Shown here piece by piece: positions 1 to 7,813 of a stretch of 14,203 bases of DNA; position 1 is the first letter of the stretch; every line of letters begins with the position of its first letter. The position numbers and the translations under genes are program-made. Source of the stretch: Balneolales bacterium (lineage in GTDB: Bacteria; Bacteroidota; Rhodothermia; Balneolales; Natronogracilivirgulaceae); contig SLQC01000372.1 of NCBI GenBank assembly GCA_007131625.1, positions 1-14,203 on the forward strand, written 5' to 3'. The notes below the pieces were generated by a model that made no database searches, was not told the DNA's origin, and saw only the letters and a program-made list of their open reading frames with translations.

Positions 1-1263
1 AAACCAATTTCTGCAGGCGAAAAGCTCATACAGCTTGAACTCGCCTCTACATTGCAAAAAATTGCAGATGAAGGTCAATCTGCTTTTTATGAAGGCGAAA
101 TTACCGAAAATATGATTCGCATTCTCAATGAAGGTGGAAACCCGGTTACGGAAAATGATTTCCAGCTCTATCGTCCTCAATGGGATAAGGAGCCGCTTTG
201 TGGTACCTATAAAGATTACACAGTACTGTCGGCAGCAATGCCGCAAACCGGTTTTTTTATCATTCAGGCTCTGAATATCCTTGAACAATATGATTTGAAA
301 TCCTTAGGCATACCCACCATATCGTCTGAAGCTTTTGATATCCTTGCTTCCTCATTACAATTAAGTATGGCAGACAGAAGTGAATATGTAACCGATCCAA
401 ATTGGGAAGACATACCGATTTCAGGATTGATATCCAAGGAGTATGCAAATATTCGAAGTTCCATTATTGAAATTGGAGATGCTCCTGAAAAAGTTCTGCC
501 CGGGAATCCTGAAATTTTTTTGAATGTCAGGCCAGAACCGGAATGTTTCGAACTTGGCATTCTGGAATTCACTGATTATGCAGTGAATAATTTAAATTCG
601 AAGATCATCGCTTTAAACCGGAATAACGTGCATGCTGATACAAATATCATACGTACTGAACCCGGCAACATGCGTATTGAATCCGGCATCGACTTATATA
701 CTGATATTGATGCAGAGGAGGCCGGGGAAACCACACATATCTCTGTTGTAGACGACGAAGGTAATGCTGTTTCGCTTACTACTACGCTAAGTCCGGTTTT
801 CGGGTCCGGGGCATGGGTCGACGGCTTTTTTTTAAATTCTTCAGGATATTCATTTAGCAATGAAGACCGTGAACAAACGGGATCTCACCCCTACAGGGTA
901 CGCGCAACCACCATTTCTCCAACTATTATTTTAAAAGACGATGACGTGCAGCTGGTTATCGGTGCCCCGGGAGGAACACGTATTCCTTCAGACATTGTTC
1001 AAAACATTGTATATATACTTGAATACGAATTAGATCCCCTGGATGCTGTCAAAATGCCCCGAATATTTCCGAATCATCAAAATACGGAGGTTGAACTTGA
1101 AAGAGGATTTGACGCAAATGTTTTATATGACGTGAGTAAAATGGGTTATGACTTGCGGTCTCCATCACAACGATTCGCAAGAGCTTATTTGATATTCAAA
1201 AAAGATGACGTTTTAATGGGTGTTGCCGACCCCCGGCAGGATGGGGAAGTGCGAGGTTTTTGA
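1..1263 (+). CDS. Gamma-glutamyltransferase family protein (Ntn hydrolase), 5' end cut by window edge
   Basis: The reading frame is open from base 1, so the N-terminus lies outside the window; 420 residues are visible. The family (GGT, peptidase T3) cleaves gamma-glutamyl compounds such as glutathione, usually in the periplasm, and matures by self-cleavage before a threonine. Seen here: the large-subunit motif around 'LELASTLQKIADEGQSAFY', a 'MADRSEYVTDPNWEDIPISG' block, then 'ETTHISVVDDEGNAV' with the predicted nucleophile Thr at bases 730-732 (visible residue 244), the oxyanion-type 'GAPGGTRI' motif and the closing 'ADPRQDGEVRGF'. The stretch between 'YANIRSSII' and the nucleophile is about 85 residues, roughly 50 longer than in E. 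coli GGT. Residues that hold the gamma-glutamyl group in E. coli GGT (Asn411, Gln430, Asp433) align with serines, so the substrate may differ. The gene looks more AT-rich than the lyase gene that follows. Family assignment is firm; substrate is not. Confidence 0.93.
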   Translation, partial: KPISAGEKLIQLELASTLQKIADEGQSAFYEGEITENMIRILNEGGNPVTENDFQLYRPQWDKEPLCGTYKDYTVLSAAMPQTGFFIIQALNILEQYDLKSLGIPTISSEAFDILASSLQLSMADRSEYVTDPNWEDIPISGLISKEYANIRSSIIEIGDAPEKVLPGNPEIFLNVRPEPECFELGILEFTDYAVNNLNSKIIALNRNNVHADTNIIRTEPGNMRIESGIDLYTDIDAEEAGETTHISVVDDEGNAVSLTTTLSPVFGSGAWVDGFFLNSSGYSFSNEDREQTGSHPYRVRATTISPTIILKDDDVQLVIGAPGGTRIPSDIVQNIVYILEYELDPLDAVKMPRIFPNHQNTEVELERGFDANVLYDVSKMGYDLRSPSQRFARAYLIFKKDDVLMGVADPRQDGEVRGF

Positions 1264-1455
1264 GGATTGTGACGATGTGGGACTTGCTGAACAGGTCATA
1301 CACTTTTTTTATTTTATCCCTATTATCAGGACCTCGCCCCGGTGGTTCTTCGCCTGACGCAACGAACGATTTCGCTGCAATAAAGCGGTTTCTTTGCAAT
1401 TAATTTTCAATATTGTAACTTCACTTTTTTGTCTGTTTAAATTGACTTGATACAG
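1264..1455 (+). other. Intergenic region between GGT-family gene and lyase gene
   Basis: This 192-bp gap, AT-rich in its second half, separates two genes on the same strand. I see no convincing rho-independent terminator after the GGT stop and no small gene with a credible start. A candidate Bacteroidota-type promoter lies at 1393-1423 and is listed separately. Confidence 0.5.
1393..1423 (+). promoter_or_regulatory. Candidate Bacteroidota-type promoter (-33 / -7) for the lyase gene
   Basis: TTTG at 1393-1396 is followed by 19 bases and then TAACTTCA at 1416-1423. The known Bacteroidota consensus is TTTG, 19-21 bases, TAnnTTTG; the -7 box matches at TA and TT but not at its last two bases. 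It sits about 33 bases upstream of the preferred ATG at 1456. Short motif in AT-rich DNA, so chance is a real alternative. Confidence 0.3.
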
Positions 1456-3504
1456 ATGACTACCGCTGATCATTTAAAAAAATTTGGAAACAACATGCTT
1501 TATAATGTTTTCTTGATTGTTACCCTCGCTCTCACTGTCCAGCCGGTTTTCGCTGACGTTCTCTTGCCCGCATTTCCTGGAGCTGAGGGGGCAGCAAAGT
1601 ATACACCGGGAGGCCGGGGCGGTGACGTATATCACGTCACCAATACCAACCCCTCAGGACAGGGTAGCCTGGCCCACGGGATCGAGACTGCCGACGGGCC
1701 GCGCACGATTGTCTTCGACGTAGGGGGCGTTATCCATTTTGAGGAAGCACTGGAGCTTCAAGGCGAAAAAAGACTGACGATCGCGGGACAAACCGCCCCC
1801 GGCGATGGTATCACTCTACGCTTTGATCAGGGAGGTTTGTATATCAGAGACAGTCAAGATATCATCGTGACCCACCTGCGGATTGTCAATGGATCGGAAG
1901 ACGATGATGATGACAATGTAAGTGATTTACTCCGCACTGACCGTTCCAGCAATGTCATGCTCAGCCATCTGACCATTCGTTGGGGTAGCCGGGGTAATTT
2001 CATTAGTCGCTCCAACGGGCCTGTGACTGCTCAGTACCTGATCAACGCCGAGCCGACCATGCGGAACCTGGCGGGATGGTTCGGTCAAATGCGCGAAGAG
2101 GACGGCCTTTACAACCAGACCGTCCATAAAAATCTGGGCATCCATCAAGGTGGGCGTCTGAATATGTTCCAGCGAGGCCGGTTTGAGTTCATCAACAACG
2201 TCACCTTTAACGGCAGATCGCGCCGCCCCGACCTCGGGCCCTATTACATCATGTCCCGTCCCTGGCACGGAACCGGCGAAAGTGATCTCGGGCCGCAGAT
2301 TTTCGATGCCAATGTCATCGGCAACGTCATGATCGACGGAGAAAACCCTCCGGCGGCTACCTTCGGCTTTGGCCGCGCCTCGCGTGTTCATATCGATGGA
2401 AATGTGCGTGACCGCCACCCCGAAGCACCCTTCTCGCCCGGGTCTGCCGACGACGACATCTATGATGGCGATGTGCCCGGCGCATTTGGCGGCCGCGAAG
2501 GCCACCGGGGTGACCAGTTCGCCCGTGTCAATTTACCGCTGGACCTGCGGCTTAGTGAGTCGCAGTGGACCCGTCCTGTCAGTGCACGTCAAGCATATAT
2601 AGACGTTCTTTCCCGAAGCGGCGCTTCCGTAGCACGCGACAGTCATGACCATCGTTACGTGCGCGATGTGATGAACAAGAATACACGGCAACTGCCTCAA
2701 ACACTTTCAGATCTGCCGGAGCAACCGTTTCCGGAATTCGATCAGGGGACACCACACGCAAGTACCGCTCGAGACGGCATCCCCGATACGTGGAAGATTG
2801 AACGCGGGCTCGACCCCGACCTCGCTTATCACCAGCAATACACGTACGAGGGGTACACGTATCTCGAAAAGTATCTCCACTGGCGCATGCGGCACAGTCT
2901 TCCGCCAGACCCCCTGGAGACCCGGCAGATTGTAGTGTCTTCAACAGACGGCGATGGTGGTCATGCGATAGTACATTCCTCCGTCCAGCCTCACGACGCC
3001 GACGGTAGTTCGTTCACCGTAAGAAACACCGACGAAATCCTCCAGTTCGGCCTGCTTCGGTTTGACCTTACAAAAGTCGAACCAGGTATGCTCAACGATG
3101 CCACCCTGGAACTCGCTCCCCGTGATTACGACATCGCTGATGACTTCCGGATTAAAGTCTACGGCCTTGATCATGACCGCTCGGGACAGCGTTGGTCTGG
3201 CGGACACATCACACCCGATGCGGCGCCTGCCATAACAAACGCAGACAACTCGGCTCAAATGATTCGTGACGATGTCATTTTGCTCGGAGAACTGGAGATC
3301 ACCAACGGTGTCGCGAAATTGACCAACCCAAATCTGGCTGTCTTTCTGAATCTGGCGATGTATTACTCCGATCACCCTGAAAACGAGCTGGTTACGCTTG
3401 TTCTCAAACCGATGAATCAAGGCGAAGCGAGCTTCCTGACCACCTCCACCGCCAACACCTTCGTACCCCGTCTGATACTGGATGCGGTGCCAGGCGGTAA
3501 CTGA
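1456..3504 (+). CDS. Exported pectate-lyase-like protein (PL1 beta-helix) with C-terminal DNRLRE/CBM96-like module
   Basis: About 682 residues. PL1 lyases cut polygalacturonate by beta-elimination. The mature N-terminus shows the family signature 'AFPGAEGAAKYTPGGRGGDV' followed by 'YHVTNTNPSGQGSLAHGIE', 'GPRTIVFDVGGVIHF' and 'TIAGQTAPGDGI', then beta-helix rungs to about residue 315. A Ca-binding-like 'DGIPDTWKIERGLDPDLA' and 'EGYTYLEKYL' close the lyase part near residue 475, as in many Bacteroidota PL1 proteins. Residues about 490-679 resemble a DNRLRE/CBM96 carbohydrate-binding module ('FGLLRFDLTKVEPGMLNDAT', then 'QRWSGGHITPDAAPA'). A signal peptide ends near 'TVQPVFA'. I prefer ATG 1456 because it keeps the lysines before the hydrophobic core; TTG 1447 and ATG 1495 (GGA upstream) are possible. 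The usual 'DHCSxSWGTDE' active-site region reads 'SHLTIRWGSRG', so activity on pectate is uncertain. No type IX sorting domain is present. Confidence 0.85.
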   Translation: MTTADHLKKFGNNMLYNVFLIVTLALTVQPVFADVLLPAFPGAEGAAKYTPGGRGGDVYHVTNTNPSGQGSLAHGIETADGPRTIVFDVGGVIHFEEALELQGEKRLTIAGQTAPGDGITLRFDQGGLYIRDSQDIIVTHLRIVNGSEDDDDDNVSDLLRTDRSSNVMLSHLTIRWGSRGNFISRSNGPVTAQYLINAEPTMRNLAGWFGQMREEDGLYNQTVHKNLGIHQGGRLNMFQRGRFEFINNVTFNGRSRRPDLGPYYIMSRPWHGTGESDLGPQIFDANVIGNVMIDGENPPAATFGFGRASRVHIDGNVRDRHPEAPFSPGSADDDIYDGDVPGAFGGREGHRGDQFARVNLPLDLRLSESQWTRPVSARQAYIDVLSRSGASVARDSHDHRYVRDVMNKNTRQLPQTLSDLPEQPFPEFDQGTPHASTARDGIPDTWKIERGLDPDLAYHQQYTYEGYTYLEKYLHWRMRHSLPPDPLETRQIVVSSTDGDGGHAIVHSSVQPHDADGSSFTVRNTDEILQFGLLRFDLTKVEPGMLNDATLELAPRDYDIADDFRIKVYGLDHDRSGQRWSGGHITPDAAPAITNADNSAQMIRDDVILLGELEITNGVAKLTNPNLAVFLNLAMYYSDHPENELVTLVLKPMNQGEASFLTTSTANTFVPRLILDAVPGGN

Positions 3505-3531
3505 TCATCTCCGGAAAATTCCAATCAAGAA

Positions 3532-6500
3532 TTAGTCCAAATTACCAATCGGTTCGATGCGATATCGGTATTTTATTGGTTCGTTGTTGACTCTGTAGTC
3601 AACATCAGGGAAACCACGCGAACTCCATGTATCATATCCGCCAACACCCATTTGCTTGTTATCTATATTTAAAAAGATGCTTTCACGAGGCTGCATTTCA
3701 AAACTATACCGGCTGTTTTCCATATCCTCGCGCGTATAATGAGCAGCTCCAAAACCAATCAACGGATTACCGGTAAATTTGAGACCTTTTCCATCAGCCC
3801 GGGTCATTTTAACCCATCGAACATCGGATTTATAGCCGTTTTCCTGGGGACGGGAGTAGTCGATCCATTCTTCGGCAACCGTTGACCGGTAGACACCTAC
3901 ACGTTCCACCTTGCGATCGACGTAGGTGGGATTGGGGCCTCTTCCGTACCATTTCATTTCATTGAACCCCGCAGCCAGTTCCATCCTGTTCCCGAATCTC
4001 GGCATAAAATCTGGCAACCCTTCCACATGTCCCGGATGATAGTCCGTGGTCACCTCGATTGCCCCATTCGCGTAAATCTCATAGGCAACCATAACATGGC
4101 CGGCCACATTAGGAAGATCCATCTCAAAAACTATTTCCGCTTTTTCTACAGGCTCTTCGTCAGGATTGGAAAAATGGCCGTACGTCCTGGGTTCTCCATT
4201 CAGAAAGGTGCGCCGCACAATTGTGTGATGGGCACTTCGCCAGCGTAAAAAATCAATATATCGTCCAAAACGTATGGCACCGCTGTCGTTGTCGGTCAAA
4301 GCTCGCCAAAAATCGATTTCCGGTCCCGAGGTGATCACGGTCTCACCCCCCAGAACATAGGATTCCATTTTCCCCCGGTACAAATCAAAGACCACATGGA
4401 AATCATCTCCCGCCACTGTCAAATGGCTGGGATTCATGCTTATTTTCAATAGCCTGGATGATGTAAAACGAGCTGCTTGTTCCTTTATCCGGTTATCAGA
4501 TGACGCTGATGCCCGGCTTGACATTTCTGATGAGTCTGCAGAAATGTCCTTTCCGGTGGATTCCAGTTTCTGCCATTCTGATCCAGGCATGCGAAACTGC
4601 TCCCATCCCATTTCAAACCCCGGCTCAGCGTAAAAGGTCTGCTTTCGGTTGGCAAAGATGAAGTTAAGATGATATTCCCGGTCGGTCCGAAAGTTAATTT
4701 GTGACAAAGGAAGTGAAATCTCCCTGGCCTGTTGTGGTTCAATATCCAACTGGTGCAAGACGCCCCCGTAAATACTCTTTCCATCTTCCAGAATTTCCCA
4801 GCGACCGGTCAGTTGCTCATTAAGTGAGATAAAATCAAACCGGTTATGAATACGAAATACCCCCTGACTCCAATCCACCGGTTCCACCTTCATGTACTGA
4901 TGATAATACTTTAATGCAAACAGACCCGGACGTGGTGTGCGATCAGCAGCCACCAAGCCATTCATCACAAAATTTCCATCGTGTTGAATGGCATATGGAT
5001 CTTCAAACCATCCACCATAGGCAATAAACGTATCCCGCCCGGAGCGTTTGCGATAGGCTTCCGGCACCGGTTGGATGATCCCCTGATCCACCCAATCCCA
5101 GACGAAAGCGCCCTGAAAATTATTATCCTCATAGATGAGATCCCAATAGGCATCCAGTCCACCACTGCTATTGCCCATGGCATGGGTGTATTCACATAAA
5201 ATCAAGGGGATATCGGGTTGATCCCGGGTCCAGCGCTCACAATCTTCCGGGGAGGCGTACATCCAGGAGGCAAAATCGGAGTTAAAGAACCCATCCGGAA
5301 GCGTCGTTCGCTCATAATGAAATGGACGTGTCGGCTCGTTCTCCATAGACCATTCATGAACGGCTGCAATATTGGGGCCGTCACCGGCCTCATTACCCAG
5401 CGACCAGATCACTACGGATGGATGATTGCGATCACGATAAACCATCCGTTTGAAACGATCGAGATGCGCCTGTTTCCAGTCAGGATGATTGGCAATCAGA
5501 TTATCCGGATCATTACCGAATTCATGGGTTTCAATATTGGCTTCATTGATTACATACAGACCGTATTCATCGCATAACTCATACCATAGCGGGTGGTTTG
5601 GGTAGTGCGATGTTCGAACAGCATTGAAGTTGTTCTTTTTCATGAGGATGATATCCTCCATCATTTCCTGACGGGTGACATAGTGAGCGGTATGCGGGCT
5701 ATGCTCATGCCGGTTAACTCCTTTGAACCGAACTGCCTGACCATTGATCCGGATGCGACTATGTGCTATTTCGACCCTGCGAAAGCCCACCTTCCTTGGA
5801 ATGACCGCCACAACCTCTCCTCCGGTGTCTCGCAGCGTGATATAAAGCTCAAACAAATGTGGCGTCTCGGCCGACCACTTTTGGGGCCGGTTGATACGTC
5901 GCTCACCCAGCGTAAACGGGGTTCGATCTCCGGCTGCCTGCACTGTTTTGTGCTGTTCATACACCAGCTGACCATTTGGATCATACAACCGCACCTCCAC
6001 AATTAGCTCTGCCTCTGCTATTCCACCATACAGCGCTACTTCTCCCGACAGATCAAATACACCGTCACGATAATGATCATCCAGCGACGACGTAATATCA
6101 AAATCACGCAGATGCCATTGCGACGTACTCCACAGATACACATCACGGAAAATACCGCTCAGCCTCCAAAAATCCTGGTTCTCGAGATACGCTCCGTCAC
6201 TCCAGCGATAAACTTCGACGGCTATCTGATTTTCCCCTTCATTCAGAAATCCGGTGATATCAAACTCGGCCGGAGTACGGCTACCCTGACTGTATCCTAC
6301 CTGTTCCCCATTGATCCAGAGATAAAAAGCCGATGAAACCCCATCAAAATTGATAAAGACCTGTCGCCTGTCCCAGTCCGGAGGCAGATGAAAACTGTGG
6401 CGGTACGAGCCTACCGGGTTCCACTCATAAGGCGCCCGAACTTCGGAAATGTCGAACGGATTACGATGATTGATGTATACCGGGGTGCCATAACCTTCCA

Positions 6501-6843
6501 TCTCCCAGTTGGATGGTACCGGGATGGTATTCCACTTCTGTACATCGAAATCAGCCCGATAAAAATCCACAGGCCGATCGGCCGGCCTGGAAACCCAGTG
6601 AAACTTCCATTGGCCGTTAAGTGATACAAACCACGGGGATTGTTCCCGGTCGTAGAGCCGGGCCTGCTGAAGCGATGGAAACACCATCATGGTAGTTCTG
6701 GGATCTTCACGATTGACCTGCAGAACGCCAACATCATCCCATTCTGGTCGATCGCGGGTATAGCCGAGGGATGACGTGATAAGAAAAAGCACAAAAAGAA
6801 GAGTGACCCGGCACATCACCAGGCTGTAAATCGGTATGTTCAT
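3532..6843 (-). CDS. Exported LacZ-type beta-galactosidase (glycoside hydrolase family 2)
   Basis: 1103 residues; E. coli LacZ has about 1023. It hydrolyses terminal beta-galactosides by a retaining mechanism. An N-terminal hydrophobic stretch (residues about 10-27) predicts export, unlike cytoplasmic LacZ. Domains in order: sugar-binding jelly roll (about 65-240, with 'FDGVSSAFYLWINGEQVGYS'), Ig-like domain (about 245-357), TIM barrel (about 358-645), DUF4981-type domain (about 655-760), a serine-rich linker (about 762-797), then the C-terminal small-chain domain (about 800-1100). The catalytic acid/base is Glu485 in 'WSLGNEAGDG' and the nucleophile is Glu551 in 'LILCEYTHAMGNS'. Met1 (6843) or Met10 could start the protein; no clear ribosome binding site decides. 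It follows the RCC1-like gene by 14 bp on the same strand, which suggests co-transcription, and converges with the lyase gene. Beta-galactosidase is the best call; other GH2 galactosidase specificities cannot be excluded. Confidence 0.96.
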   Translation of the reverse strand: MNIPIYSLVMCRVTLLFVLFLITSSLGYTRDRPEWDDVGVLQVNREDPRTTMMVFPSLQQARLYDREQSPWFVSLNGQWKFHWVSRPADRPVDFYRADFDVQKWNTIPVPSNWEMEGYGTPVYINHRNPFDISEVRAPYEWNPVGSYRHSFHLPPDWDRRQVFINFDGVSSAFYLWINGEQVGYSQGSRTPAEFDITGFLNEGENQIAVEVYRWSDGAYLENQDFWRLSGIFRDVYLWSTSQWHLRDFDITSSLDDHYRDGVFDLSGEVALYGGIAEAELIVEVRLYDPNGQLVYEQHKTVQAAGDRTPFTLGERRINRPQKWSAETPHLFELYITLRDTGGEVVAVIPRKVGFRRVEIAHSRIRINGQAVRFKGVNRHEHSPHTAHYVTRQEMMEDIILMKKNNFNAVRTSHYPNHPLWYELCDEYGLYVINEANIETHEFGNDPDNLIANHPDWKQAHLDRFKRMVYRDRNHPSVVIWSLGNEAGDGPNIAAVHEWSMENEPTRPFHYERTTLPDGFFNSDFASWMYASPEDCERWTRDQPDIPLILCEYTHAMGNSSGGLDAYWDLIYEDNNFQGAFVWDWVDQGIIQPVPEAYRKRSGRDTFIAYGGWFEDPYAIQHDGNFVMNGLVAADRTPRPGLFALKYYHQYMKVEPVDWSQGVFRIHNRFDFISLNEQLTGRWEILEDGKSIYGGVLHQLDIEPQQAREISLPLSQINFRTDREYHLNFIFANRKQTFYAEPGFEMGWEQFRMPGSEWQKLESTGKDISADSSEMSSRASASSDNRIKEQAARFTSSRLLKISMNPSHLTVAGDDFHVVFDLYRGKMESYVLGGETVITSGPEIDFWRALTDNDSGAIRFGRYIDFLRWRSAHHTIVRRTFLNGEPRTYGHFSNPDEEPVEKAEIVFEMDLPNVAGHVMVAYEIYANGAIEVTTDYHPGHVEGLPDFMPRFGNRMELAAGFNEMKWYGRGPNPTYVDRKVERVGVYRSTVAEEWIDYSRPQENGYKSDVRWVKMTRADGKGLKFTGNPLIGFGAAHYTREDMENSRYSFEMQPRESIFLNIDNKQMGVGGYDTWSSRGFPDVDYRVNNEPIKYRYRIEPIGNLD

Positions 6844-6857
6844 GACAGTATGATTAT

Positions 6858-7802
6858 TTATTGCTCTTTTATAGCCAGGTTGTGATAATCGCCGGCGTCT
6901 ATAAAGATATATCCTGAATCTGTTGGGGTATCCACTCTTTGACCATGACCACTTCGATCCAAACCCCAGGCGAAGATGGTGCCATTTTCATGGAGTGCAA
7001 TACTGTGTGTATAGCCAACGGCCAATTGCCTGAATCCGCTGGTCGCAGGTGTATCATCAAGTTCACCGGACAAGTTCCAGCCCCAGGCGGCTATGGTACC
7101 ATCGCCGCACAAAGCAAGGCTGTGCCGGGCACCGGCAGCAACAGCTGTAAAACCATTCTCCAAAGGCGTATCATTAACCGAACCTCTCAAATCATTTCCC
7201 CAGGCAACTACGGTTCCATCCTCTCGCATAGCCAGGCTATGCGTCCGGCCGGCGGATATAGCCACAAAGCCGTCACCCATGGGAGCTTCGCGAACCTGCA
7301 TATTGGGAAGCCTGCCATCAAAATCACCACCAATTGCTACAATGGAACCAATTTCCCGCAAAGCAATGATAAAGTTAAAGCCTGCTGATATCGCAACAAT
7401 ATCAGTTGCATGAAACCGGGTACGTCCAAGTTTTTCATCATCCCAACCCCAGGTTTCCACGGTTCCGTCTGCACGCAGAGCAGAAGAGAAATCATGTCCT
7501 GCTGAGATAGTCACAAAATCATTACCATCCGGTGTATTACTGACCTGGCCACCACTGTCCCTGCCCCAGGACACGATTGTACCGTCTTTTCGGAGTGCGA
7601 GACTATGCCTGTTCCCGACACTTACTTCAACAAAATCATTTCCTTCAGGTATCTGGCTGACCTGCCCATCGCTATCCCATCCCCAGGCGACAATACTTCC
7701 GGACGGTCTGTCATGAAGTCCCCCCTTGCCGCAACCAATGACCATCATAGCAACTACAATGACAACGTTTAGGAGGTTTCTACATGGCTGCAGAATTTTC
7801 AT
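6858..7802 (-). CDS. RCC1-like seven-repeat lipoprotein (predicted beta-propeller)
   Basis: 314 residues. The N-terminus (Lys2, Arg8, hydrophobic core, then 'VIGCGKG') is a lipoprotein signal with lipobox cysteine Cys24, so the protein is probably membrane-anchored. The rest is seven repeats of about 39-45 residues, each opening like 'GTIVSWGRDSGGQVS' and ending like 'ISAGRTHSLAMREDG'. This is the regulator-of-chromosome-condensation (RCC1) repeat, and seven copies make one closed seven-bladed propeller. Bacterial members generally have no known enzymatic role and are thought to bind proteins or ligands; nothing in the sequence gives a specific function. The stop lies 14 bp before the beta-galactosidase start, and the gene begins 11 bp after the metallophosphatase remnant stops, so it may be transcribed from further upstream. 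No strong ribosome binding site precedes ATG 7802. A surface or periplasmic scaffold is my guess. Confidence 0.88.
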   Translation of the reverse strand: MKILQPCRNLLNVVIVVAMMVIGCGKGGLHDRPSGSIVAWGWDSDGQVSQIPEGNDFVEVSVGNRHSLALRKDGTIVSWGRDSGGQVSNTPDGNDFVTISAGHDFSSALRADGTVETWGWDDEKLGRTRFHATDIVAISAGFNFIIALREIGSIVAIGGDFDGRLPNMQVREAPMGDGFVAISAGRTHSLAMREDGTVVAWGNDLRGSVNDTPLENGFTAVAAGARHSLALCGDGTIAAWGWNLSGELDDTPATSGFRQLAVGYTHSIALHENGTIFAWGLDRSGHGQRVDTPTDSGYIFIDAGDYHNLAIKEQ

Positions 7803-7813
7803 ACTTGATCTTT

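Noticed and set aside
1264..1446. Possible terminator or small gene after the GGT stop codon
   Set aside because: The only pairing found (around 1380-1398) is four to five base pairs with a mismatch, and no frame here has a credible start and length.
1927..2505. 192-codon open frame on the minus strand inside the lyase gene
   Set aside because: It is antisense to a gene with strong family motifs, and its translation shows no recognisable domain or start signal.
3505..3531. Possible bidirectional terminator between the convergent lyase and beta-galactosidase genes
   Set aside because: The 27-bp gap holds only a tiny GGAA-AA-TTCC palindrome and no T-run.
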